Assembly (NCBI RefSeq): GCF_019469425.1
Contig: NZ_CP048272.1
Coordinates: 62,001 to 126,000 of the forward strand
Direction: 5' to 3'
DNA from: Bifidobacterium asteroides
GTDB taxonomy: Bacteria > Actinomycetota > Actinomycetes > Actinomycetales > Bifidobacteriaceae
DNA length: 64,000 nt
Positions 35,596 through 43,840 of the stretch are shown piece after piece. Every line of letters starts with the position of its first letter. Position 1 is the first letter of the stretch. The position numbers and the translations under genes are program-made. A model generated the notes under the pieces. That model had not been told where the DNA came from. It did not search any database and saw only the letters and a program-made list of their open reading frames with translations.

Positions 35596-36584
35596 AGGGT
35601 ATCCCCTCCGTTCGTCGCTTCAAGGCCGCGCTGTGCGCTTCCTCCTCCATGGTGCCCCCAGAAGGGCCTGAAGATGTCTTTTGCCGCGTGCGGCCTGCTC
35701 ATAATGCGTCGAGGCATGGGTGCGCGCGGGTCGATGACCTCAGTCTCGCCCAGCTGCTGGTCCAGCAGTCGCTGTTCGATCCTGGCCAGCGTGTGCGAGA
35801 CCACCAGAGCATTCGCCGGACGGTCCCGCGGGTCCTTGGCCAGCATGGACATGACGAAGTTCATGAGTTGGTTGTCCACCGAGTCGGGCAGCGGCGGCAC
35901 AGGGTCGTTGACGTGTGCTGCGGCGATGTCCACAGGGGTGGCGCCAGTGAAGGGTCGATGACCGCAGAGCCCCTCGTAGGCCACTATGCCCAGGGAGTAG
36001 ATGTCGGACTGGGGGGTGGCCTGGAGGCCCTGGGCCTGCTCAGGCGAGATGTACTGGGCCGTGCCCACCACCATGCCGTCCTGGGTGATCTGCCCCTGGT
36101 TGGTGGAGTAGGAGACCCCGAAGTCGGTGATCTTGACCTCGCCGGTGTCGGAGACCATGATGTTGGCCGGCTTGACATCCCGGTGGATGACCCCATGGGA
36201 GTGGGCCACATAGAGCCCTCGGGCCGTCTGGATCAGGATGGGCAGCAGCTCGATGGGGTCCAGCGCGCCCCGGTCCCGGTAGATGTCTGCCAGGGATTGG
36301 CTGGGCACATATTCCATGATCAGGAATCCAATGCCGTCGTGCTCGTAGTACTCGAAGAGGGCGGCGATGTTGGGGTGGGCCAGGTTGGCGGAATTGTGCG
36401 CCTCGGCCCGCAGCCTCAGCAGCCTGGACTCCTCGTTGGTCAGGTCTCCGCGCAAGGCCTTGATGGCCACAACGCGGCCGAGTTCGATGTCATAGCCCTT
36501 CCAGACCTCGCCCATGCCCCCTTGGGCCAAGCGGCGGTCCAGACGGTACCGTCGATGGATGAGCTGTCCCTGCACCAGTTTCAC
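35592..36584 (-). CDS. pknA: Serine/threonine protein kinase PknA-like
   Basis: 330 residues from a GTG at 36584. The kinase domain (about 11-270) has LAQGGMGEVWKG, HRDVKPAN and DFG. Unlike mycobacterial PknA I see no membrane helix; the tail after the kinase domain is short, with His/Gly-rich content. So it may be a soluble kinase. The GTG is placed by GGAGG 7 bases upstream and by the 4-base overlap with the pbpA stop; the frame is open further upstream inside pbpA but is not used. It probably phosphorylates division and wall enzymes alongside PknB and is reversed by the PP2C phosphatase of the same operon. Confidence 0.92.
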   Translation of the reverse strand: MKLVQGQLIHRRYRLDRRLAQGGMGEVWKGYDIELGRVVAIKALRGDLTNEESRLLRLRAEAHNSANLAHPNIAALFEYYEHDGIGFLIMEYVPSQSLADIYRDRGALDPIELLPILIQTARGLYVAHSHGVIHRDVKPANIMVSDTGEVKITDFGVSYSTNQGQITQDGMVVGTAQYISPEQAQGLQATPQSDIYSLGIVAYEGLCGHRPFTGATPVDIAAAHVNDPVPPLPDSVDNQLMNFVMSMLAKDPRDRPANALVVSHTLARIEQRLLDQQLGETEVIDPRAPMPRRIMSRPHAAKDIFRPFWGHHGGGSAQRGLEATNGGDTL

Positions 36585-38044
36585 TTGGCAGCCTCCTGCA
36601 TGACGCGTTTCATGATCGGCCCGGCGACATCTATGCCATAGGAGGAGACTCCATGAACCACGACGGCTACGGCTACCTTGGGTTTGTCGGCCGGGGCGAA
36701 TCCTATCATCCACCCGTCATTTGCCGTATTGTCCGCGCCGATCTGGGCCGTGCCAGACTTGGCGGCCACCTGCATGCCGGGGATGGCCAGACTGGGGTAG
36801 CTCTTGGTGGTCACTGCCTCCATCATGGTGGTCAGGGCCTTGGCGGTATCCGACGAGAAGGCCTGCGAGTAGACCGAAGGTGTCGTCTCGCTGATGACGC
36901 TCAGGTCGCTGGAGCGCACCCGGTCCACCAGGGTCGGCTGCATGAGCTTGCCGCCGTTGGCCACTGCGGCGGCAGTCAAGGCTGCCTGCAGGGGAGTGGA
37001 CAAGGTGTCTCCCTGGCCGATGGAGGCCAGGGCGAGCCGGTCCTGGGACTGGTCCTCGGGGAATTTGGAGGCCACGGCCTTCATGGGCCGTCCTGTGGAG
37101 TTGGTCCCGTCCAGGGTGATGGTGGACCCGTAACCGAACTTGCGGGCCTGCTCGGCCAGCGTTTTATCCCCCAGGCTGACACCCAGCTGGGCGAAGGCGG
37201 TGTTGGAGGAGTATGCCAGTGCGTTCTCCATGCTGATCTTGCCGTTGACCCCGTTGCCCGTGGCTGTGGCGTTGGTCAGGTTGTAGTTGGTGCCGGGCAG
37301 GGTGTATGAGGCCCCGGCCGGCAGCTGGCTGTCGGGGTGGTACTGGCCGGACTCCAGGGCGGCTGCGGCCACGACCACCTTGAAGGTGGACCCGGGCGGA
37401 TACAGCTGCGAGGTGGCCCGGTTGAGCATGGGATTGTCAGAACGGGAGGCCAACTTCTGGTAGGCCTGGGAGGCGTCGGCGCTGTCGTGGGCGGTCAGGT
37501 CGTCGGGGTTGTAGCTTGGTGTGCTGACCATGGTCAGCACACGGCCGGTGGAGGGTTCGATAGCCACCACCGATCCGGACAGGTTGCCCAGCATGTTGTA
37601 GGCGGCTTCTTGCATCTTGGGATTGATGGAGGTTTCGATGGAGGCACCCTTGTTCTGGGTTCCAGTGAAGAGGGATTTGAGTCGATCCATCCACAGACTG
37701 TCTGACTGGCCGCTCAGCAGACGGTCGCGCGAGGCCTCGATTCCCCGGTCTGCCGGGCTGGTGATGGAATAGTAGCCGGTGATAGGCGAGTAGGCGGCAC
37801 CCTTGTGGTAGCGCCGCTGGTATTGGAAGGAGTCGTTGATGGGATCGGACTGGGCCATGACGGCGCCGTCCGAGGTCAGGATGGCCCCCCTGGGTGCTGC
37901 GTACTCATGGTAGAGGGCGCGCAGATTGCGGGGGTCCGAGTTAAGGCTCCCTGCCCTGATCACCATGATGACAGAGCTGGAAAGCCCCAGGATGACGAAG
38001 AGGACGATGACGGCGTTGAAGAGTTGACGCAGGGCTTTGTTCAC
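36581..38044 (-). CDS. pbpA: Penicillin-binding protein 2-type transpeptidase
   Basis: 487 residues. One N-terminal anchor (about 8-31) is followed by a dimerisation domain and a transpeptidase domain with SxxK at S219-TF-K222, SxN at S279-S-N281 and KSG at K429-S-G431. It should crosslink peptidoglycan during growth or septation, working with the SEDS protein encoded just upstream, whose stop it overlaps by 4 bases. The order SEDS protein, PBP, pknA, pknB is the classic actinobacterial arrangement. Confidence 0.94.
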   Translation of the reverse strand: MNKALRQLFNAVIVLFVILGLSSSVIMVIRAGSLNSDPRNLRALYHEYAAPRGAILTSDGAVMAQSDPINDSFQYQRRYHKGAAYSPITGYYSITSPADRGIEASRDRLLSGQSDSLWMDRLKSLFTGTQNKGASIETSINPKMQEAAYNMLGNLSGSVVAIEPSTGRVLTMVSTPSYNPDDLTAHDSADASQAYQKLASRSDNPMLNRATSQLYPPGSTFKVVVAAAALESGQYHPDSQLPAGASYTLPGTNYNLTNATATGNGVNGKISMENALAYSSNTAFAQLGVSLGDKTLAEQARKFGYGSTITLDGTNSTGRPMKAVASKFPEDQSQDRLALASIGQGDTLSTPLQAALTAAAVANGGKLMQPTLVDRVRSSDLSVISETTPSVYSQAFSSDTAKALTTMMEAVTTKSYPSLAIPGMQVAAKSGTAQIGADNTANDGWMIGFAPADKPKVAVAVVVHGVSSYGIDVAGPIMKRVMQEAAK

Positions 38045-39582
38045 TGTCCGCCTCCTCGCACCTGGCGGACGGGGACGCGGCCGGTGGCCGGCAGGTCGGT
38101 CTCCTCATCCTGATCGGTCGGCTCGTCCGGCTCGGCATGACGACCGTGGGCTTCTTGATCGTCGGAGTTCGAATCAGAGTCCGAGTCGTCCTGCCCGCTG
38201 CGCTTGCTGGTCTCCTGCTGGCGCAGGACGGCCAGGGCCTCGTACTTGAAGGTGTCCGAGCTGACCTCCGGCGCAGGCTTGTTGGCCGCGTTGGAAATGA
38301 TGATCAGCAGGACAGCCAGGATGCAGTTGGCCACCAGACTGGAGCCGCCCGCCGCCATGTAGGGCATGGTCAGGCCAGTCAGGGGGATGACCAGAGTGAT
38401 GCCGCCCACCACAGTGAAGACCTGGAAAGCCATGGTGAAGACCAGACCGGAGGCCAGGAGCTTGCCGAAGCCGTCCTTGATCTTCATAGCCGTGATCATG
38501 CCCGAAGCCACGATGACCAGGTAGAGGGCCAGAACCACCAGCAGGCCGCTCAGCCCCAGCTCTTCGCCCACCGATGTATAGATGAAGTCGGAGTTGGCCA
38601 GAGGGGTGATCCAAGGGCGTCCCTGGCCCAGGCCGGTGCCGGTCAGCCCGCCGGCAGCCAGGCCGAAAATGCCGCGTACCAGTTGGCCTGACCCGCCGAA
38701 GGTCTTGCCGAACTCAGCATCGCTGAAGGGGTGCAGCCAGGCATCCACGCGGGCGCCTACGTGGGCGAAGACCATGGAGGCGGCCACCGCCCCGATGACG
38801 AAGAAGACGGCGCCGATGGCGATCCAGCTGGTGCGGCCCGTGGCCACGTAGAGCATGGAGACGAACATGGCGAAGTACATCAGCGAGGTGCCCAGATCAT
38901 GCTGGATGACCAGGACGGCCAGCGAAATAAGCCAGACGATGATGATGGGGCCCAGGTCCTTGATTCGGGGCATCCGCATGCCCAGGACCTTCTTGCCGCC
39001 CACAGCCAGCTGGTCTCGGTGGTCGAACAGATAGGCAGCAAAGAAGAAGGCCAGGAAGAGCTTGGCGAATTCGCCGGGTTGCAGGGTGTGCGACCCTACG
39101 CCGATCCAGATGCGGGCGCCGCCGATTTCGCGGCCGATGCCGGGCAGCATGGGCGACAGGAGCAGGACCAGGCCCACCACCATGCTCACATAGGAGAAGC
39201 GTCGCAGCAGTCTGTAGTCCCGAAGCAGCACCACCAGCAGCCCGCACAGGACCAGAGCCAGACACAGCCAGATAAGCTGGGTGAAGCCCACTCGTGTGGG
39301 CTGACCGATCCGGGCGTTGCGCAGATCCATGCGGATGATCAAAGTGATGCCTAGGGAGCTCAGGATGACGATGCTGGGCAGGATGGCCTGGCTGCCGTAA
39401 GGCTGGAAAATCTCCAACAGGACCCAGAGGGCGATGAAGAGGGCGGCAGTGACTGCCAGCAGGGCGGCGTAGTCCCCTGGGAAGCGGCCCGCAGCCCGGG
39501 CGAACATCTGGAAGAAGCCGATGAACCCCACAAGCAGGGAGAAGAGCAGAAGGCCTATGCGGCGCAGACGGGTGGTGATCAT
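38041..39582 (-). CDS. rodA: FtsW/RodA/SpoVE (SEDS) peptidoglycan glycosyltransferase
   Basis: 513 residues. Ten or more membrane helices with SEDS signatures (GGARIWIGVGSHTLQPGEFAK and a later GLTMPYMAAGGSSLVANC) are followed by a cytosolic tail of about 90 residues rich in Asp, Ser and Glu, possibly a target of the neighbouring kinases. SEDS proteins polymerise lipid II. Paired with the adjacent PBP it forms an elongasome or divisome synthase; which one cannot be told from sequence, so the symbol rests on gene order. It is 2 bases from the phosphatase gene. Confidence 0.92.
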   Translation of the reverse strand: MITTRLRRIGLLLFSLLVGFIGFFQMFARAAGRFPGDYAALLAVTAALFIALWVLLEIFQPYGSQAILPSIVILSSLGITLIIRMDLRNARIGQPTRVGFTQLIWLCLALVLCGLLVVLLRDYRLLRRFSYVSMVVGLVLLLSPMLPGIGREIGGARIWIGVGSHTLQPGEFAKLFLAFFFAAYLFDHRDQLAVGGKKVLGMRMPRIKDLGPIIIVWLISLAVLVIQHDLGTSLMYFAMFVSMLYVATGRTSWIAIGAVFFVIGAVAASMVFAHVGARVDAWLHPFSDAEFGKTFGGSGQLVRGIFGLAAGGLTGTGLGQGRPWITPLANSDFIYTSVGEELGLSGLLVVLALYLVIVASGMITAMKIKDGFGKLLASGLVFTMAFQVFTVVGGITLVIPLTGLTMPYMAAGGSSLVANCILAVLLIIISNAANKPAPEVSSDTFKYEALAVLRQQETSKRSGQDDSDSDSNSDDQEAHGRHAEPDEPTDQDEETDLPATGRVPVRQVRGGGQ

Positions 39583-39584
39583 GA

Positions 39585-41153
39585 CTACTGCCGCCTGCTC
39601 TGGTCGGTTTCCGACGGTGAGGGCGAGGTTGACGGGGAAGCCACTGTCTGGTCGGACTCGTCCTTGCCCTCCTTTGCGCGCTCGCGCTTGAGGTCGCCGG
39701 CCTCCTTGCGGATAAGACGGGCGTGCTCTTGGGCATCATCCATGCTGGAGACGGTGATGCCCTCTTCCAATTGGTCGCGCCAGGATTGGGGAAGCCCCTT
39801 GACGGCGATGTCCGTGGTCTGCACCGGGTGGGACAGCGAGAGGGCGAAGGCCTTGGTAGGCACGCCCTGGTAGATGACTACGCGGCCCTGGTCCGCGCCC
39901 AGGTAATACTGTTCCTGGCTCCAACGGTAGGCAGCCGCCGTGCCTCCGGCCAGTGCCAGGATTACCAGGGTGATGATGCCGGCCAGGATCAGCCGAATCT
40001 GCCGATGCCGCGAACGCTGGCGCTTGCGCTGCTCCAGATGCTCCTTGTGGATGGCGTTGGCCACATCTGGGTCGTAGGGGTCGGCTGAGTCCGAACCGTC
40101 CTTCTTGTGGACGACGGGGATCTCGCTGGTGTCGGGCACATGCCGTTCGCCGCTCTCCTCGCGGGCAGCCGAGGGCTGGGCGGTGCGGCCATCGTCCTCC
40201 TCGCCCTCCTGCTTGGCGGCATCCCGGTCCTGGGCCAGATCGGCGGCCCGCTTGGCGGGCGATTCCCGGGACTCGTCACGCAGGTGCGGTGCGGCCGCTA
40301 CGGGCTCATCCAGAATGTCGGCCAGGGCCTCCAGGTTGGAGCTGGCTGCGCCGCCGACCAGAGGGGTCTGATGGGGCAGGTCGAAGGCATCGGCATCCAG
40401 GGCCAGAGTGGCATCGGCGATGACCACGGTCACGTTGTCAGTGCTGCCGGCCTTCAGGGCGAAGGTGACCAGCTGCTGGGCGCACTCCGCTTGGTCCGAG
40501 ACGGAGGACAGCACCTCGGCGATGGTCGAGTCCTCCAAAACGCCGCAGAGACCGTCCGAGCAGATCATCCAGCGGTCTGCAGGCAGGGCCTTGGAGATGG
40601 AGATGTCCGGGCGAGGGTCGATGTCGAAGTCACCCAGGACCCGCATGACCACGTTGCGCTGAGGGTGGTTGCGGGCCTCAGCCGGGGAGATGCGGCCGGT
40701 GTCGATCAGATGCTGCACGTAGGAGTGGTCCTGGGTCATCCGGATCAGCTTGCCCTCCCGCAGGAGGTAACCCCGGGAGTCCCCGATATGGGCCAGCACC
40801 CAGGAGTCGTCGGCCAGAGCCAGGGCCGTGACCGTTGTACCCATTCCTGACAGGCGGTGTTCGCGCTTGGCCTTGCCCACGATGGCGTCATGAGCCGCGA
40901 TGACCGAGGTCTCCATCATCCGGGCCAGGGACTGCACGTCCTGCTTCCGGTCGTCGCGTTCGATGTGGGCCAGGGATCGGATGGCTATGGTTGATGCCGT
41001 GTCCCCCCCTGCGTGGCCGCCCATGCCGTCGCACATGGCCACCAGGCGTTCGCCGGCGAACGCTGAATCCTGGTTGTTGCTGCGCACGTACCCTACGTCG
41101 GAAACCGCCGTGGAGTAGAGGAACAGCTTTTGGCTCGCTTCGTTCCTGGTCAT
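39585..41153 (-). CDS. PP2C-family serine/threonine phosphatase (PstP-like)
   Basis: 522 residues. The N-terminal PP2C domain (about 12-250) shows the metal-binding DxxG sites in VRSNNQDSAF, MCDGMGGHAGG and HIGDSRGYLL, and a CSDGLCGVLEDS stretch. A long charged, probably disordered region follows, then one membrane helix (about 387-412) and a short outside domain with a Lys/Glu-rich end. It should remove phosphates from PknA/PknB and their targets. It is the counterpart of mycobacterial PstP and keeps the same order between the FHA genes and the SEDS gene. Confidence 0.93.
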   Translation of the reverse strand: MTRNEASQKLFLYSTAVSDVGYVRSNNQDSAFAGERLVAMCDGMGGHAGGDTASTIAIRSLAHIERDDRKQDVQSLARMMETSVIAAHDAIVGKAKREHRLSGMGTTVTALALADDSWVLAHIGDSRGYLLREGKLIRMTQDHSYVQHLIDTGRISPAEARNHPQRNVVMRVLGDFDIDPRPDISISKALPADRWMICSDGLCGVLEDSTIAEVLSSVSDQAECAQQLVTFALKAGSTDNVTVVIADATLALDADAFDLPHQTPLVGGAASSNLEALADILDEPVAAAPHLRDESRESPAKRAADLAQDRDAAKQEGEEDDGRTAQPSAAREESGERHVPDTSEIPVVHKKDGSDSADPYDPDVANAIHKEHLEQRKRQRSRHRQIRLILAGIITLVILALAGGTAAAYRWSQEQYYLGADQGRVVIYQGVPTKAFALSLSHPVQTTDIAVKGLPQSWRDQLEEGITVSSMDDAQEHARLIRKEAGDLKRERAKEGKDESDQTVASPSTSPSPSETDQSRRQ

Positions 41154-41159
41154 GGGCGG

Positions 41160-41678
41160 CTACCTCAATTCGAAGGTGGTGGCTCCGATGCGCACGGGAA
41201 CCTCCGCCGGTAGGATTGTCGGCGCCGTGATTTTCTGACCCGAGACGACGGTGCCATTGGTGGATCCCAGATCTTCGATGGCCCATCGGCCCGATGCGGG
41301 ATCCTGGTAGACCCGCGCGTGATGACCAGAGACAAATTCGTCGTCCAGCACCAAGGTGTTCGAGGAGGAACGGCCCAGGGTGATGGGCCGTCCTGACAGT
41401 GGCGTGGAGGAGCCGGCCAGGGGTCCGTCGATGACCACGAGCAGGGAGGGCTCGTCCCTTGCGGGCTCTGTCTTGCTGACCGGGGCGATAGGCACGGATC
41501 TGGCGCTTGCCGGCAGCTTGCGCTGGGCTGCGCGTTCGCTGCGTCTACGGGAGTGCGAAGTTTTGGGGCTGAAAGTTTCGATGTCTTTGCGGAGTGAACG
41601 GATGGCCAGCCAGACGAATACCCATAGCAGAGCCAGGAACCCGTATTTGAGGATGGCGAATGTCAGTTCAGTCAGCAT
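41160..41678 (-). CDS. FHA domain membrane protein (FhaB/FipA-like)
   Basis: 172 residues. A single N-terminal membrane helix (about 8-27) is followed by a basic linker and a C-terminal FHA domain (about 95-170) with ITLGRSSSNTLVLDD and the SGHHARV and LGSTNGT motifs that bind phosphothreonine. In mycobacteria the equivalent protein bridges kinase signals to division proteins. It lies 6 bases upstream of the phosphatase gene. Confidence 0.92.
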   Translation of the reverse strand: MLTELTFAILKYGFLALLWVFVWLAIRSLRKDIETFSPKTSHSRRRSERAAQRKLPASARSVPIAPVSKTEPARDEPSLLVVIDGPLAGSSTPLSGRPITLGRSSSNTLVLDDEFVSGHHARVYQDPASGRWAIEDLGSTNGTVVSGQKITAPTILPAEVPVRIGATTFELR

Positions 41679-41711
41679 AATGATTCGACCTTACTTCAAG
41701 GCCTGGGCGAC

Positions 41712-42416
41712 TTACGAATCCTGTTCCTGCGACGATGCCCAGTAGAGGATGCGGGTACGGCCGATGGTGATGGTATTGCCGTCCAGCAGGGTGGCTGCGG
41801 GAACCTGATGTCCCTCCACATAGGTGCCGTTGGTGGACCCCAGATCACGGGCTACCACGCCCTTGTCGGTGATCTCGATCTGCAGGTGTCGGCGGGAGAT
41901 GCCTGCGTCGTCGATGACGATGTCGCAGGAGGATCCACGGCCGATGGTGGTGATGGGGGCGGTCAACAGGTACTGGCGGCCGTTGATCTCCAGAACCGGG
42001 CAGTCCTTGGACTCTTCGGGGGTGGTGACGGGTGCCGCGTTGCCCTGGACCGACTCGGCAGACAGGTGGAAGTCGCCCTTGTTCAGGTTGAGGTCCTCCT
42101 CGAAAATGACCACGACCGGGCCGACGAAAGCATAGTGCTGGCTTTCGGCATACTTGGTCAGGTTGTCTGCCAGTTCGTTGGCCAGAGCCTCCGAACCCCA
42201 CTGCTCGATGCGGTCGAAGTCTGGAGTGGATAATCTGAATCGATACTCGTTGGGCGCCACAGTGCGGTCGCGACCGACGGGCATGGCCTGTGAGTCTATC
42301 TCACGCTCGAGGGCGCTCGACAGGTCGACGGGCTGTAGGTCCTTGGAGCCGAACTTCGAGAAGACACCGTTAACGGCGCCTTCCACGCTCTTCTCGAAAC
42401 GATCGAGAACGCTCAT
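41712..42416 (-). CDS. DUF3662 and FHA domain protein (FhaA-like)
   Basis: 234 residues. The N-terminal DUF3662 domain (about 1-125, opening with MSVLDRFEKSVEG) is joined to a C-terminal FHA domain (about 150-230) with TIGRGSSCDIVIDD and SRRHLQIEI and LGSTNGTYV. The ATG at 42416 is chosen because GGAAAGG lies 7 bases upstream; ATGs at 42422 and further up are too close to or beyond it. It is the first gene of the seven-gene growth-control operon and probably a kinase substrate and MviN/peptidoglycan regulator as in mycobacteria. It is shorter than mycobacterial FhaA, with a reduced middle linker. Confidence 0.9.
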   Translation of the reverse strand: MSVLDRFEKSVEGAVNGVFSKFGSKDLQPVDLSSALEREIDSQAMPVGRDRTVAPNEYRFRLSTPDFDRIEQWGSEALANELADNLTKYAESQHYAFVGPVVVIFEEDLNLNKGDFHLSAESVQGNAAPVTTPEESKDCPVLEINGRQYLLTAPITTIGRGSSCDIVIDDAGISRRHLQIEITDKGVVARDLGSTNGTYVEGHQVPAATLLDGNTITIGRTRILYWASSQEQDS

Positions 42417-42541
42417 AGTCATCCCTTTCCATATAACCCTTTCATAGTACGTGACACTGCTGGAAGGGGGTAATGGGCGGTCGGATGCTTGCAATTTCTT
42501 CAATGAACAGGTTCGAACGAACGCGATTTTCAAGCATGAAT

Positions 42542-42573
42542 AAGGCCCGTGGCCACAATGGGCCAGGGGCCTT
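42542..42573 (-). terminator. Hairpin after the LAKTG surface protein gene
   Basis: Arms AAGGCCC and GGGCCTT enclose an 18-base loop and are followed on the minus strand by TTATTC, about 40 bases after the surface protein stop. Moderate support. Confidence 0.5.
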
Positions 42574-42613
42574 TGACCTTCGATCCTCATGGGTCAGGCC
42601 GAAGCCTGCCGAC

Positions 42614-43501
42614 TCACAGAGTCAGCTTGCGACGCAGACCCAGGGTGATGCCGGCGCTCAGGCAGAGGCCAGCGGCAATGGCCAGAGGGGCCACAGCATC
42701 AGCGCCGGTCTTGGCCAGAGCGTTGTTGGTCTTGGCAGCCTTGACAGCCGGATCCTTGGCGGCGGCCTTGCCGGTTGCTTTGTCGGCGGTCTTGTCGGCG
42801 GTCTTGTCGCCGGCCTTGGCAGGTTCCTTGGAGCTGCCAGCCGGGTTGGTCTCAGCAGGCTGAGCAGGAACGGTCGCCTTGGTGTACTTGGCTACGAAAG
42901 TGGCATCTTCAGAGAAGACGGCTTCGGGATTGAACGCTGCGTTGCTGTCAGCGTTAAACCATCCTTCGAAAGTGTAGCCGGGGTAGTTGGCCGGGGCGCC
43001 CGGCTGTACCGCCAGCTTGTGGCCCTCGCCAGTGTACAGCGTCTGCGTAGCAGGTTCGTGGTCGAGGTTGGTCGGGTCCTGAGCGATGAAAGTGATTGCA
43101 TTGGCTTGGTCCCATTTTGCGAAGACAGTGGTGTCCGCCGTAAAGGGCTTCGTGAAGTCGACTGTGTCAGGACTCATCGGTATATAGGTCCAGCCGACGA
43201 GAGTCCAAGGCTTGTCGGGCGACTGCGAATCCTGCATGGAATCAGGTACTGGTATGTTAGTGGGGATCTTGCTTTTATCCAGTATGCCCTGATCGTTGGT
43301 CTCTACACGAATCTTGTGAGCGCTTTCTGCGTTCTCTGGATCGCCGACGAAGGTGATCTGGTAGGGGGCGGACTTGGCCTCGGCCCCCTTGTTGCCCTCC
43401 ACAGCCTGGGCCACGGTAGGCAGCAATGCCAGGCCGCCGGCCAGGGTGGCGCCGGCAGCGAGCACCGCGCATGCGCGTTTAAAACGAACCATCATGTTCA
43501 T
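42614..43501 (-). CDS. LAKTG-anchored surface protein with InlB-type repeats
   Basis: 295 residues. A signal peptide (about 1-32, ending AQA) leads to two Listeria/Bacteroides InlB B-repeat-like units (GWTYIPMSPDTVDFTKPFTADTTVFAKW region and a second around YPGYTFEGWF ... FVAKYTK). A Lys/Ala/Thr-rich wall-spanning stretch (about 208-255) and a sorting signal L262-A-K-T-G266, a hydrophobic helix and basic RRK end follow. LAXTG is the class E sortase signal, and such a sortase is encoded at 32026-33141. GAGG stands 6 bases before the ATG at 43501. Binding target unknown; adhesion is a guess. Confidence 0.85.
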   Translation of the reverse strand: MNMMVRFKRACAVLAAGATLAGGLALLPTVAQAVEGNKGAEAKSAPYQITFVGDPENAESAHKIRVETNDQGILDKSKIPTNIPVPDSMQDSQSPDKPWTLVGWTYIPMSPDTVDFTKPFTADTTVFAKWDQANAITFIAQDPTNLDHEPATQTLYTGEGHKLAVQPGAPANYPGYTFEGWFNADSNAAFNPEAVFSEDATFVAKYTKATVPAQPAETNPAGSSKEPAKAGDKTADKTADKATGKAAAKDPAVKAAKTNNALAKTGADAVAPLAIAAGLCLSAGITLGLRRKLTL

Positions 43502-43840
43502 TGGTTACCTCTATTTTCTCTATTGTGGATTGCTCCCCATGTGCAGTCATGGTGTCCTACCTTGACACCCCTATCCCCTGGGAAGCAGGGATTATCGGCC
43601 AGTCATTGGCGATAAAGCGATATTATTTTATCGCAGGGAGTGGCCATCGGCTGGTCGTAGTCCGGCGGTACGCCTTATCCGTGATACAAATTTCCCATGT
43701 AGAACGATTGACGTCTGCTGCTGGCCAAGGTGGCGCATTGCGGTTGGGGCTGATCGAATTCCCCTTTGGCACCTAGGCGCTTATCATCGTGGCAGACGCA
43801 AGATCATGGTGATCATGTCAGAGATATTCGAGGAGCGAGC
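43502..43840. other. Divergent intergenic region with an inverted repeat
   Basis: No gene is seen. It should hold promoters for the surface protein (minus) and the S9 peptidase (plus). The only marked structure is the GCGATAAA/TTTATCGC repeat at 43609-43634. Confidence 0.5.
43609..43634. promoter_or_regulatory. Inverted repeat, possible operator
   Basis: GCGATAAA (43609-43616) and TTTATCGC (43627-43634) are perfect inverted copies with a third GCGATA between them (43617-43622). It is located 108 bases upstream of the surface protein start. No matching regulator is known. Confidence 0.35.
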
